Shown here: positions 1 through 7,539 of the stretch, in pieces | Numbering within the stretch: the first letter of the stretch is position 1 | Layout: each line of letters starts with the position of its first letter | IMG/VR virus record: IMGVR_UViG_3300025098_000108 | Location: 1 to 40,992 of that record | DNA: 40,992 nucleotides | Strand: one strand, 5' to 3' | Source: a virus | Made by a program: the position numbers and the translations under genes | The notes under the pieces: generated by a model | The model's input: only the letters and a program-made list of their open reading frames with translations | Told to the model about the DNA's origin: nothing | Databases searched by the model: none

Positions 1-2
1 GT

Positions 3-167
3 GATTATATTGCAGGATACACTTCTACGCTTGAGGTTTATGTAAGTGATGACTTAATAAAAGAAGTCATTGATGAATTAGAGTTTTTACTACTTCCAGA
101 AGAGGAGTATGAAGATGAAGACAGAAAGTATGACGAGTATAAAGATGATAAATTAATAACAAAATGA
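3..167 (+). CDS. C-terminal part of an acidic protein, cut by window start
   Basis: An open frame enters from the left edge and runs 54 codons to a TGA stop. No start is visible, so this is the tail of a longer early gene. The visible part has a LIKEVIDELEFLL helix followed by a very acidic, Tyr-rich end (EEEYEDEDRKYDEYKDD). No family is recognised. The codon use and acidic tail look like real coding sequence, and it shares strand and position with the early operon that follows. The function is unknown. Confidence 0.6.
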   Translation, partial: DYIAGYTSTLEVYVSDDLIKEVIDELEFLLLPEEEYEDEDRKYDEYKDDKLITK

Positions 168-270
168 AGTTTGGTTTGTTGGGGGTGGTTTGGGCTAACC
201 CAAACTATTTATGCAGTTTTTTACAGTCCGAACACTTTCTGACCACTTTTTAACAGTTAAAACATAAATT
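168..270 (+). promoter_or_regulatory. Non-coding leader with inverted repeat before the early operon
   Basis: This 103-base gap before the methyltransferase gene is the largest non-coding stretch near the left end. It holds a perfect 7-bp inverted repeat with a 4-base loop (GTTTGGG-CTAA-CCCAAAC, 188-205). Two similar T-rich blocks ending in ACAGT follow at about 216-227 and 245-256. The hairpin could end transcription of the upstream gene or act as an operator, but no T-run follows it directly. No TAnnTTTG element was found here, so the promoter itself is not identified. Confidence 0.35.
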
Positions 271-891
271 ATGAAAATATTAGTAGCTTGTGAAGAAAGC
301 CAAGCAGTAACAAAAGAATTTAGGAAGTTAGGTCACGAGTCGTATAGTTGTGACATATTAGAATGCAGTGGAGGTCATCCTGAATGGCACATACAAGAAG
401 ATGTCACTAAATTATTGAAAGAAAAATGGGATATAATTATTGCGTTTCCTCCTTGCACTTATTTAACAGTCACAGGAAACAGGTGGTTCAATATTGAAAG
501 ATATGGAGACAAAGCAATTAAAAGACATCAAGAAAGAAAAGAAGCAATTAAGTTTTTTATGATGTTTGCCAATGCAAATTGCGATAAGATAGCTATTGAA
601 AACCCTGTAGGGATAATGAGTACAGAGTGGAGAAAGCCTAATCAAATTATTCAACCTTATGAATTTGGTGATCCTTTTGAGAAGAAAACTTGTTTATGGT
701 TAAAAGGTTTAAAAAGCCTAGAACCAACCAATATAGTTAAACCTCCTGAAAGACAAAAATTTAAAAGTGGTAAAAGTATGCCTAGTTGGTATGCTGATGC
801 CTGGAAACTACCAAAACAAGAAAGAAGTAAATTAAGAAGTAAAACATTTCCTGGAATTGCCCAGGCAATAGCAAAACAATGGGGATTATGA
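271..891 (+). CDS. C5-cytosine DNA methyltransferase-like protein
   Basis: The 206-residue product starts with a short SAM-binding-like segment (MKILVACEESQAVTKEFRKLGHE). It then has FPPCTYL near residue 64, matching the PPC motif that carries the catalytic cysteine of C5-cytosine methyltransferases, and AIENPVG near residue 110, matching the ENV/ENP motif. Full enzymes of this family are about 300-400 residues, and this compact form lacks an obvious large target-recognition domain. Such short forms are common in phages. The likely role is modifying phage DNA or protecting it from host restriction; whether it is active is inferred. Its stop overlaps the next start (ATGA). Confidence 0.75.
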   Translation: MKILVACEESQAVTKEFRKLGHESYSCDILECSGGHPEWHIQEDVTKLLKEKWDIIIAFPPCTYLTVTGNRWFNIERYGDKAIKRHQERKEAIKFFMMFANANCDKIAIENPVGIMSTEWRKPNQIIQPYEFGDPFEKKTCLWLKGLKSLEPTNIVKPPERQKFKSGKSMPSWYADAWKLPKQERSKLRSKTFPGIAQAIAKQWGL

Positions 892-1013
892 AAATAGACA
901 TAAGATCAAAAGATAGTTTATATGTTGAATTGAATGGATATATTTATTATATTGACGATTCAACTAATGAACAAACTATAGAAAAATGGAATACGAAAGC
1001 GATACCACAATGA
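888..1013 (+). CDS. Small hypothetical protein (41 aa)
   Basis: The short frame begins at an ATG that overlaps the stop of the methyltransferase gene (ATGA) and ends at TGA 1011-1013. The product begins MKIDIRSKDSLYVELNGYIYY and looks like a small beta-rich protein followed by a charged stretch. No family is recognised. The evidence that it is real is the ATGA coupling on both sides and its place in a tightly packed operon. The function is unknown. Confidence 0.5.
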   Translation: MKIDIRSKDSLYVELNGYIYYIDDSTNEQTIEKWNTKAIPQ

Positions 1014-1129
1014 AGGGATTAAAAGTAAATTGGATTTCTGAGTCAATTTTAAAAGAAAAATTAAAAGATAATCCTAACTATATAAAAATCAGAGAGTTAC
1101 AACTTTTATGGGATAATTTATCTGACTAA
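1010..1129 (+). CDS. Small hypothetical protein (39 aa)
   Basis: The start chosen is ATG 1010, which overlaps the previous stop in an ATGA junction; an in-frame ATG at 986 is possible but would overlap more. The product (MKGLKVNWISESILKEKL...IRELQLLWDNLSD) is probably helical and charged. No family is recognised. Its stop codon overlaps a TAAATTTG sequence that may be a promoter for the next genes. Confidence 0.45.
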   Translation: MKGLKVNWISESILKEKLKDNPNYIKIRELQLLWDNLSD

Positions 1130-1134
1130 ATTTG
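1127..1134 (+). promoter_or_regulatory. Possible Bacteroidetes-type -7 element (TAAATTTG)
   Basis: TAAATTTG matches the TAnnTTTG consensus and lies at the head of the largest gap between small early genes (1130-1229 if the 1172 frame is not counted). It is 37 bases before the ATG at 1172 and about 95 before the ATG at 1230. No clear -33 TTTG was found. Chance matches are expected on this strand, so this is weaker than the late-arm sites. Confidence 0.3.
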
Positions 1135-1171
1135 GATATTACATAGACAAATATTATATTAGCGACCTGAA

Positions 1172-1333
1172 ATGGGTTACAGTAAAAGAGAATATTATAA
1201 TTTAATAACAATAAATAGTCAGGATTTTTATGACTATGAATATTATCAATCAAATGACGAAAGAAGAAGCACTTCAGAAAATAGAGAAGGTGGTAGTGGA
1301 GAAGCTCCAAGTACCAGTCGACAGTCTATTTAA
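1172..1333 (+). CDS. Possible small overlapping reading frame (53 aa)
   Basis: This ATG-started frame (MGYSKREYYNLITINSQDFY...) runs 53 codons and overlaps the first 104 bases of the DnaA-like gene in another frame. The first half, rich in Tyr, Asn and Asp, looks like coding sequence of this phage. The second half, rich in Ser, Gly and Arg, looks like a shadow of the other frame. It may be a small real gene whose end overlaps, or a chance frame. A sequence error joining it to the next gene is another possibility. Confidence 0.3.
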   Translation: MGYSKREYYNLITINSQDFYDYEYYQSNDERRSTSENREGGSGEAPSTSRQSI

Positions 1334-1556
1334 CAAATCAAAAAAGAGAAATCACATTGATGCTAGGCAAATTTACTTCTATCTGTGTAAGGATAGAAAT
1401 ATAAGACCTTGTTATATACAGGATTACATTTTTAGTGAGCATAATCACAAGATGGCTCATTCTAATATTTTATACGGACAAGATAAGATTAGAAATGAAA
1501 TGAGAGTAGATAGCGATTTAAGAGATCTTATAAAAGAATTAAAATGTTCAGTCTAG
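1230..1556 (+). CDS. DnaA domain-IV-like DNA-binding protein
   Basis: The 108-residue product resembles the C-terminal DNA-binding domain of the replication initiator DnaA without its ATPase part. The order VDSLFNKSKKR, then ARQIYFYL near residue 45, then HSNILYG and KI near residues 77-85, and a closing DLRDLIKELK helix follows the domain-IV pattern of an Arg/Lys basic loop, an ARQIAMYL-type helix and a signature H-S/T helix. It probably binds specific DNA in replication or gene control. The start could instead be ATG 1254 (MTKEEALQK), which fits the family better. It overlaps the next gene by 13 bases. Confidence 0.6.
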   Translation: MTMNIINQMTKEEALQKIEKVVVEKLQVPVDSLFNKSKKRNHIDARQIYFYLCKDRNIRPCYIQDYIFSEHNHKMAHSNILYGQDKIRNEMRVDSDLRDLIKELKCSV

Positions 1557-1987
1557 AAGAGGTTTGGAGTCAAGCCAAATCAATAAAAACAACTATATAT
1601 ATGGACAACAGCAAATATGAAAAAGCTGTTATTCATAAGGGCGTTAAGATAAATAAAGAAAAAGATAATTTTACTATTGTTAAGTCTTTCTCTCCATACT
1701 ACGATGAGATAGCAGATGATGAGTACGATGTCTTTTTAGAGAAGGGTTGGGTTGTGGGTCGATTAAATGTCTTAATGAATGAGTGTGAGGTTGAACTAGA
1801 CAGTTTATTTATAAAAATTAGGAATTGTTACCAAGATAACAATCGAAAGTCTTTACTTTTCTACAAAACACGAAAAGAGAAGGTACTAAGTAAGTACAGT
1901 AAATTACATAAACAATTAAATCAAATCAATGGAAAAGTTAATGAAAATCCAATCGGAGTTGAAAGCTCCAAAGAACCAATACAATAG
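1544..1987 (+). CDS. Hypothetical early protein (147 aa)
   Basis: No family is recognised. The N-terminal half is mixed, with several Tyr and Asp residues (YYDEIADDEYDVFLEKGW near residues 52-69). The C-terminal half is long, basic and probably helical (residues 85-130), ending in a loose tail that overlaps the annealing-protein gene by 59 bases. It sits between a DnaA-like protein and the recombination pair, so a part in DNA replication or recombination is plausible by position only. Confidence 0.6.
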   Translation: MFSLEEVWSQAKSIKTTIYMDNSKYEKAVIHKGVKINKEKDNFTIVKSFSPYYDEIADDEYDVFLEKGWVVGRLNVLMNECEVELDSLFIKIRNCYQDNNRKSLLFYKTRKEKVLSKYSKLHKQLNQINGKVNENPIGVESSKEPIQ

Positions 1988-2486
1988 TTTTGGTAAATAC
2001 AAGTATCGTTCTTGCGAGGACATACTTGAGGCCTTAAAGCCTATACTTAAAAAGCACAATGCGTCTATTACTTTATCAGACTCAATTAATGAGTGTGGTG
2101 GTATTGTAACTATAATTACAACTGCTACTATAATGGATAATAAGTCAGATCAAAGTGTTTCAGTTACTGCGTGTGCAGGTGTTGATCCATCTAGAAAGGG
2201 AATGGATATTGCTCAGAGTTTTGGTAGCAGTAGTTCTTATTCTAGAAAATATGCCTTAAATGGTTTATTATTAATAGATGATACTAATGACCCAGACAAT
2301 ACCAATGATCACAAGACAACATATACTGAAAAAGCTAAGTTAGATATTAGTGATGATAAGTGGGAAGATTGTTTGAAGTATGTTGTAGACAACAAGCACT
2401 TAGGTTTTGATGGAGTAGTAGACAGATTAAAGAAGAAGTATATTTTATCTGCAAAAGCAATTAAAACTATCAAGACTTATGTTTGA
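1929..2486 (+). CDS. erf: ERF-family single-strand DNA annealing protein
   Basis: The 185-residue product has the core of the ERF family of phage recombinases. It opens with a helix and KNQYNSFGKYKYRSCEDILEALKP near residues 15-40. A beta region follows, then GSSSSYSRKYALNGLLLIDD near residues 98-117 and a DPDNTND acidic stretch, which is the family signature. ERF proteins anneal complementary single strands in homologous recombination. The next gene encodes a RecE-type nuclease, so the two probably form an exonuclease-annealase pair that acts on DNA ends during replication. The C-terminal 60 residues are variable. The start at 1929 gives the usual family N-terminus. Confidence 0.85.
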   Translation: MEKLMKIQSELKAPKNQYNSFGKYKYRSCEDILEALKPILKKHNASITLSDSINECGGIVTIITTATIMDNKSDQSVSVTACAGVDPSRKGMDIAQSFGSSSSYSRKYALNGLLLIDDTNDPDNTNDHKTTYTEKAKLDISDDKWEDCLKYVVDNKHLGFDGVVDRLKKKYILSAKAIKTIKTYV

Positions 2487-3222
2487 TGTTAAGGAAACTC
2501 TCCTTAAGCTACAAGAAGACAAAGATTACTATGGAGATTTTGGCAGACAGTTCTTATCTAATTCAGATATTTACAGTCTGTTAAATGACCCTAGAAACTT
2601 TAGAAAGCAGTCTAAGGAAACTAAAGCTATGGTTCAAGGTAGATACTTTCACGTATCTATGTTAGAGCCTCATAAGTTAGATGATTTTGTGATTATTGAC
2701 TCTACTAGTAGAAACACTAAGAACTATAAAGATCAATTAAAGGAAACAGGTTTATCTATTGCGTTATTACAACAGGAAGCTGATCACTTGGATGAGTTGG
2801 TGGAGATAATGAAAAGCAATTTAAGTTTTTATGAAGCCATATACAATAGCAAGAACCGATACGAAGTGCCTGCAATTAGAGAAATACAAGGAGCTATGTG
2901 GAAGGGAAAAGCTGATATACTTCATCCAGATAGAATTATAGATATCAAAACAACGTCTGATATATCTAAGTTTAAGTATTCTGCAAAGAAGTATAATTAC
3001 GATAGTCAAGCTTACATATACCAAAAGTTATTTGGAGTACCTGTAGTCTTTTATGCCATAGATAAAGTAAATAAGATGCTTGGAATATTTGAGCCCACAC
3101 AAGACTTTATTGACAGCGGAGAAGATAAGGTGGAGAAGGCATTGGGTATTTACAATAATTTTTTCAGTGAAGATTCCACTGAGAATATAGAAGAGTTCTT
3201 CATTTATGAAGAGTTACACTAG
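2479..3222 (+). CDS. RecE/YqaJ-like PD-(D/E)XK exonuclease
   Basis: The 247-residue product resembles the exonuclease VIII/RecE C-terminal domain (DUF3799-like) family. It starts with FLSNSDIYSLLNDPRNFRK, then GRYFHVSMLEP near residue 55. The nuclease core follows: WKGKADIL near residues 139-146 (catalytic Asp) and IIDIKTT near residues 152-158 (D-x-K). A QAYIYQ helix near residue 177 matches the conserved Gln/Tyr motif. It is expected to resect double-stranded DNA ends to make single strands for the ERF partner encoded immediately upstream, with an 8-base overlap. Confidence 0.82.
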   Translation: MFDVKETLLKLQEDKDYYGDFGRQFLSNSDIYSLLNDPRNFRKQSKETKAMVQGRYFHVSMLEPHKLDDFVIIDSTSRNTKNYKDQLKETGLSIALLQQEADHLDELVEIMKSNLSFYEAIYNSKNRYEVPAIREIQGAMWKGKADILHPDRIIDIKTTSDISKFKYSAKKYNYDSQAYIYQKLFGVPVVFYAIDKVNKMLGIFEPTQDFIDSGEDKVEKALGIYNNFFSEDSTENIEEFFIYEELH

Positions 3223-3270
3223 AAGTCTACACTAGTTAATTTGTAGACATTAATTTAAATATATATAGTT

Positions 3271-3504
3271 ATGAGCAAAGAAAAAGTGTTTGCTGATGGG
3301 TTTATTTTTAAAACCCGAGATAATCAACCTGACTGGGTTGTTGGATCAATGTCTGTTAAAGTTGAGGATGCGATAGTGTTCCTTAAGGATAACAACAAAA
3401 ATGGATGGGTTAACTTAAATGTTAACACCTCAAAGTCTGGAAAGAAATACGTTGAACTAGACACGTTTGAACCTACCAAGAAAACTGAGGAAGTTACATT
3501 CTAA
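3271..3504 (+). CDS. Small early protein, possibly ssDNA-binding
   Basis: The 77-residue product (KVFADGFIFKTRDNQPDWVVGSM...) appears to be one small beta-rich domain with a WVNLNVNTSKSGKKYVELDTF core and a charged tail. Similar short proteins occur beside recombination genes in Bacteroidetes phages, from memory. Its place after the annealase and exonuclease, its size and its beta pattern would suit a single-strand-binding accessory protein, but no OB-fold signature can be proved by eye. A 48-base AT-rich leader precedes it. Confidence 0.6.
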   Translation: MSKEKVFADGFIFKTRDNQPDWVVGSMSVKVEDAIVFLKDNNKNGWVNLNVNTSKSGKKYVELDTFEPTKKTEEVTF

Positions 3505-3511
3505 AACTAAT

Positions 3512-3640
3512 ATGACGACTATGACGACTTTTTTAGAATTATTTATAATAAATATAATTGGGTATACTACTTTATTTTTTTTATTATTTTTTCTTATAGA
3601 AGTCGTCATTTACGTCATAAATAGTATAAAGAAGCTATAA
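3512..3640 (+). CDS. Possible 42-aa single-span membrane peptide
   Basis: In the gap before the primase gene an ATG frame runs 42 codons. The product begins MTTMTTFLELFIINIIG, continues through a long hydrophobic run (YTTLFFLLFFLIEVVIYVI) and ends in basic NSIKKL. This is one clear transmembrane helix with a positive end, which suits a tiny membrane protein. The caution is that T-rich DNA gives Phe, Leu and Ile by chance, and the same stretch carries repeats that may be a control region. A second ATG at 3521 is possible. Confidence 0.4.
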   Translation: MTTMTTFLELFIINIIGYTTLFFLLFFLIEVVIYVINSIKKL

Positions 3641-3682
3641 ATCAGTAAGTTAAGAATTTTAAAATCGTCATAGTATGTCATA
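3512..3682. repeat. GACGACT/AGTCGTC repeat cluster, candidate origin or control region
   Basis: ATGACGACT occurs twice in tandem (3512-3520 and 3521-3529). Its reverse complement is at 3600-3609 (AAGTCGTCAT), pairing perfectly over 10 bases with 3521-3530. Related CGTCAT or TGTCAT copies follow at about 3613-3618, 3666-3671 and 3676-3681. The 69 bases between the arms are almost all A and T. Short direct and inverted repeats around an AT-rich core, directly before the primase-helicase and after the recombination genes, resemble a replication origin or a regulatory site. Confidence 0.45.
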
Positions 3683-6074
3683 CATCACCATATTTAAAAA
3701 CATAAAGGATACCACCCAACCTTTTCACCTACCTGTTAAAGACATTATAGAAAGAATAAGTAATGGGACTTCAGAAGATCTTATTAAGAGGATTAGAACA
3801 GAAAAAGACAAAAAAAGAATTAATGAACTAAAGCAAGAGTTACCTGCTATATGTTTTAGTGGAAAGTTTAACAAAAGAAACGATGATTCCATTTTGGAGC
3901 ATAGTGGTTTGATATGTTTAGACTTCGACAAGTACGATACCCAAAAGAAATTACACCAACATAGAGAAGAGTTAATTAGTGATGAGTTTGTTTATTGTGT
4001 TTTCATATCACCATCCGGCAAGGGCCTTAAGGTTTTAATCAAGGTCCCTGCTGATGTTGATAACCACGTTAAATATTTTATGGCTCTACAGCAATATTTT
4101 GATTCAGAGTTTTTTGACAGCACATCTAAAAACATATCAAGGGTTTGTTACGAGAGCTACGACCCTTTAATACACATCAATGAAGACTCATTGATTTGGG
4201 ATAAAATTACTGACACTCCAATAGTTATGGAGAATAAAGAAGTCACAATCCCTATTACGGATCAAACTAAGATTGTAGAGATTTTAGTAAAGTGGTGGGA
4301 GAAAAAATACCCAATGAATGAAGGTCAAAGAAATCAAAATGCTTTTATATTGGCATCATCATTTAATGACTTTGGTATAGAGAAATCTCTTGCTGAGTAT
4401 GTATTGAATGGGTTTCAGTCACAAGACTTTACTATAAACGAGATTAAAAAAACTATTGACTCTGCTTATGCCAACTTATCTAATTTTGGAACAAGAGTTT
4501 ATGAGGATTCTGAGAAGATAAACCAGATTAAGTCAAATATTTTAAAAGGCAAATCAAAGACTGATATCAAGAAATACTTTGACGAAGTAGATGAGAAAGT
4601 TTTAGATAGTGTAATTGATAGAGTTGAGGAAGAGAGTTTTGATAACAAGTTTTGGACCAAAAGTAAAAAGGGTGTTATTAAAATATTTCACGTAAAGTTT
4701 AAAATGTTTTTAGAAGATAATGGTTTTTACAAGTACAATCCTGAAGGAAGTAAGAATTATGTGTTTGTAAAGGTCACTAACAATTTAATTGATCACGCAT
4801 CTGAAAAACAAATCAAAGACTTTATACTTACTCACTTACTTACCATAGACGACATAGAGATATACAATTATTTTGCAGAACATACTAAATATTTTAGGGA
4901 AGAGTTTTTGACATTATTAGATTCAATAAATGTTTTCTTTATTGAGGATACTAAAAATGAGTCTTACATATATTATAAAAATTGTGCAGTTAAAATTACT
5001 AATGACACTGTAACACCTATTGATTATATTGATTTAGGTGGTTATGTTTGGAAGGATCACGTTATAGATAGAGATTTTAAAGAGTGTGAATCAATAGAAT
5101 GTGATTACAAACAGTTTATATCTAATATTTGTGCTAAAAACCAAAAGAGAATAGAATCTACTGAAAGCACAATAGGTTATTTAATGCACGGATATAAGAA
5201 TTTATCTTACTGCCCAGCAGTGATATTAAATGATGAGGTGATTAGTGATAATCCAGAAGGAGGAACAGGTAAGGGTTTGTTTATGAATGCCCTACAACAT
5301 ATGAAGAAGTTAGTAGTTATAGATGGAAAGGGTTTTGATTTCCAAAAGTCTTTTGCCTATCAATTAGTTTCTGCTGACACTCAGATACTTTGTTTTGATG
5401 ATGTAAAAAAACACTTTGACTTTGAGAGATTATTTAGTGTGATTACAGAAGGATTGACTTTAGAGAAGAAAAACAAGGATGCTATTAAGATTCCTTTTAA
5501 AAAGTCACCAAAAGTTGCTATTACTACTAACTACGCTATAAAAGGAAAGGGTAATTCTTTTGAAAGAAGAAAGTGGGAGTTAGAATTAAATCAATACTAC
5601 AATAAGTCATTTACTCCTTACGATGAGTTTGGCAAGTTAATGTTTGGTGAGTGGACCGATAATGAGTGGTGTAGTTTTGATAATTATATGATTTACTGTC
5701 TACAGTATTATATGAATAAGGGATTGGTAAAAAGTTCATTTGTTAATCTTAAAATACGTCAATTATCTGCTGAGACTTGTTATGAATTTATAGAGTGGGT
5801 TGGATTATTGGATGGTAAGAGTTTAAACGAAGACTTTGATAAAGGTTTTAAAGTTTATAAGCAGGAGTTGTATCTTGATTTTATATCAGAGAATCCAGAC
5901 TTTGCCCCAAAAGCAAAAATGACTGTTTCGAGAATTAAATTTTATCAATGGCTAAATTCTTATGCTGTTTTTAAGACAGGTGTAAAACCCGAAGAGGGTA
6001 AAGATATGACTGGAAAATGGATTAGAATAAGGAGTAAGCACGAGTTAGAAACCAATGGAACATTAAGCATATGA
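3675..6074 (+). CDS. Primase-helicase (BT4734-like primase plus SF3-type helicase)
   Basis: The 799-residue protein has a BT4734/VirE_N-like N-terminal domain (residues about 1-180). Motifs LICLDFDKYD (hhhDhD, near 80) and SPSGKGLKVLIKV (near 113) fit an archaeo-eukaryotic-type primase fold. A helical PriCT-like part follows (GQRNQNAFILA, near 217). The C-terminal half is an SF3/D5-like helicase: EGGTGKGLF near 535 is the Walker A loop, ILCFDDV near 579 is Walker B, and KVAITTNY near 615 fits the sensor region. It likely unwinds and primes phage DNA. No DNA polymerase is seen in the window, so host or out-of-window polymerase would be used. It follows the repeat region directly. Confidence 0.85.
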   Translation: MSYITIFKNIKDTTQPFHLPVKDIIERISNGTSEDLIKRIRTEKDKKRINELKQELPAICFSGKFNKRNDDSILEHSGLICLDFDKYDTQKKLHQHREELISDEFVYCVFISPSGKGLKVLIKVPADVDNHVKYFMALQQYFDSEFFDSTSKNISRVCYESYDPLIHINEDSLIWDKITDTPIVMENKEVTIPITDQTKIVEILVKWWEKKYPMNEGQRNQNAFILASSFNDFGIEKSLAEYVLNGFQSQDFTINEIKKTIDSAYANLSNFGTRVYEDSEKINQIKSNILKGKSKTDIKKYFDEVDEKVLDSVIDRVEEESFDNKFWTKSKKGVIKIFHVKFKMFLEDNGFYKYNPEGSKNYVFVKVTNNLIDHASEKQIKDFILTHLLTIDDIEIYNYFAEHTKYFREEFLTLLDSINVFFIEDTKNESYIYYKNCAVKITNDTVTPIDYIDLGGYVWKDHVIDRDFKECESIECDYKQFISNICAKNQKRIESTESTIGYLMHGYKNLSYCPAVILNDEVISDNPEGGTGKGLFMNALQHMKKLVVIDGKGFDFQKSFAYQLVSADTQILCFDDVKKHFDFERLFSVITEGLTLEKKNKDAIKIPFKKSPKVAITTNYAIKGKGNSFERRKWELELNQYYNKSFTPYDEFGKLMFGEWTDNEWCSFDNYMIYCLQYYMNKGLVKSSFVNLKIRQLSAETCYEFIEWVGLLDGKSLNEDFDKGFKVYKQELYLDFISENPDFAPKAKMTVSRIKFYQWLNSYAVFKTGVKPEEGKDMTGKWIRIRSKHELETNGTLSI

Positions 6075-6313
6075 TACAGTTAGATCCACAAAGATTACAT
6101 ATTGCTTTTACCAACACTTACAAAATGGTGGTTGATGGTATGGGAATAGAGGAAGTTTTAGAGGAAATGGATTTAGGTGTGGTTAATGTAGATATATTAT
6201 TTGCTCACGATCCGTTATATCCTGATGATAAGGAGATGATTGAATTAATGTTGGAATATTTTACAGACATTGAAGATTATGAGAAATGTGTTAAAATACA
6301 AAAATTGCTATGA
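6071..6313 (+). CDS. Hypothetical early protein (80 aa)
   Basis: This small acidic, mainly helical protein has no recognised family. It contains GIEEVLEEMDLG and ends DYEKCVKIQKLL, a pattern of short amphipathic helices. It is joined to both neighbours by ATGA overlaps, so it is translated between the primase-helicase and the SNF2-like helicase and may assist one of them; that link is positional only. Confidence 0.6.
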   Translation: MIQLDPQRLHIAFTNTYKMVVDGMGIEEVLEEMDLGVVNVDILFAHDPLYPDDKEMIELMLEYFTDIEDYEKCVKIQKLL

Positions 6314-7539
6314 AATTTAGAGATTATCAGTTAAATATCATTGAAAAGGGTTTAAAAGTGCTTAAAAACAAAAAGCTACTTTACTTATCTATGGAGGTTA
6401 GAACAGGCAAAACCTTAACTTCTTTGGGTATATGTGAAAAGTTAAAAGTTGAAAACGTATTATTCATCACTAAGAAAAAAGCTATAAGCTCTATCTCTAG
6501 TGATTATGATAAAATGTGTCCTGTTAATTTTACAATGTTTACTATTAATTATGAAAGCATTCACAAGATACCGGACATAAAGTGGGATGTCATTATTTGT
6601 GACGAAGCTCATTCAATGGGAGCTTTTCCGAAGCCTAGCAAAAGAGCTAAGACTGTAAAAGAATTAATACAAGACCATCAACCATATGTCATTTTAATGT
6701 CAGGGACTCCTACTCCGGAGAGTTTTTCTCAAATGTATCACCAGGTGTATGGTGTGCCTGGAAATCCTTTTAGTAAATACAGAAGCTTTTATAAGTTTGC
6801 TGGGGAGTATGTAAGGGTAGTGCAGAAAAAGATCAATGGATATAACATAAACGACTATAGCAATGGGCTTACTGAGATTATAGAAGAGATGAAGCCTTAT
6901 ACTATTTCATATAGTCAAAAGGAGGCTGGTTTTAAGTCTACTATTAATGAGAAGGTGTTATTGGTTCCTATTAGTCAAGAGGTTACAGATATGATTAGTG
7001 TACTTAGAAAAGATTTAGTTTATGAGATAGATGGAGAGTATATACTTGGCGATACTGCTGTTAAGCTAATGACTAAGATGCATCAGATGTATAGTGGAAC
7101 GGTGAAGTTTGAGAGTGGAAAAAGAGTTGTGCTTGACTTAAGTAAGGCTAATTTTATTAAGGAAAAGTTTGATGGTCAGAAGATAGGTATATTTTATAAG
7201 TTTCAAGCTGAGTTAATAGCATTAAGGGAAGTGTTTGGTGATAGTTTATGTACTACACTTGAGGAGTTTGACAGCACAGATAAGAACATTGCTCTACAGA
7301 TTGTGAGTGGTAGAGAGGGAATATCATTAAGAAAAGCAGACTTCTTGGTTTATTACAATATTGACTTTAGTGCTACTAGTTATTGGCAGAGTCGTGATCG
7401 TATGACTACAAAGGAGCGAATGCATAATAACATCTACTGGATATTTTCCGAGAAAGGTATTGAGAAGATGATATACAAAGCTGTTAATGGAAAGAAAGAT
7501 TACACACTAAGACATTTTAAAAGAGATTATGCCATATAA
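6310..7539 (+). CDS. SNF2-like SF2 DNA helicase/ATPase
   Basis: The 409-residue protein is a compact SF2 helicase of the SNF2 type. Motif Q-like RDYQLNII is at the start. Motif I (VRTGKTLTS, near 33) is present with the first Gly replaced. DEAH is motif II (near 98), SGTPTPES is motif III (near 136), VSGREGISL (near 348) is motif V, and SYWQSRDRM (near 370) is motif VI. It probably moves along duplex DNA and helps replication, recombination or fork remodelling. It is shorter than cellular SNF2 proteins, as is usual in phages, and overlaps the HNH gene by 11 bases. Confidence 0.85.
   Translation: MKFRDYQLNIIEKGLKVLKNKKLLYLSMEVRTGKTLTSLGICEKLKVENVLFITKKKAISSISSDYDKMCPVNFTMFTINYESIHKIPDIKWDVIICDEAHSMGAFPKPSKRAKTVKELIQDHQPYVILMSGTPTPESFSQMYHQVYGVPGNPFSKYRSFYKFAGEYVRVVQKKINGYNINDYSNGLTEIIEEMKPYTISYSQKEAGFKSTINEKVLLVPISQEVTDMISVLRKDLVYEIDGEYILGDTAVKLMTKMHQMYSGTVKFESGKRVVLDLSKANFIKEKFDGQKIGIFYKFQAELIALREVFGDSLCTTLEEFDSTDKNIALQIVSGREGISLRKADFLVYYNIDFSATSYWQSRDRMTTKERMHNNIYWIFSEKGIEKMIYKAVNGKKDYTLRHFKRDYAI

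Noticed and set aside
188-205. Hairpin as a definite terminator
   Set aside because: The 7-bp stem is perfect, but no T-run follows directly, so it is kept only as an inverted repeat in the leader.
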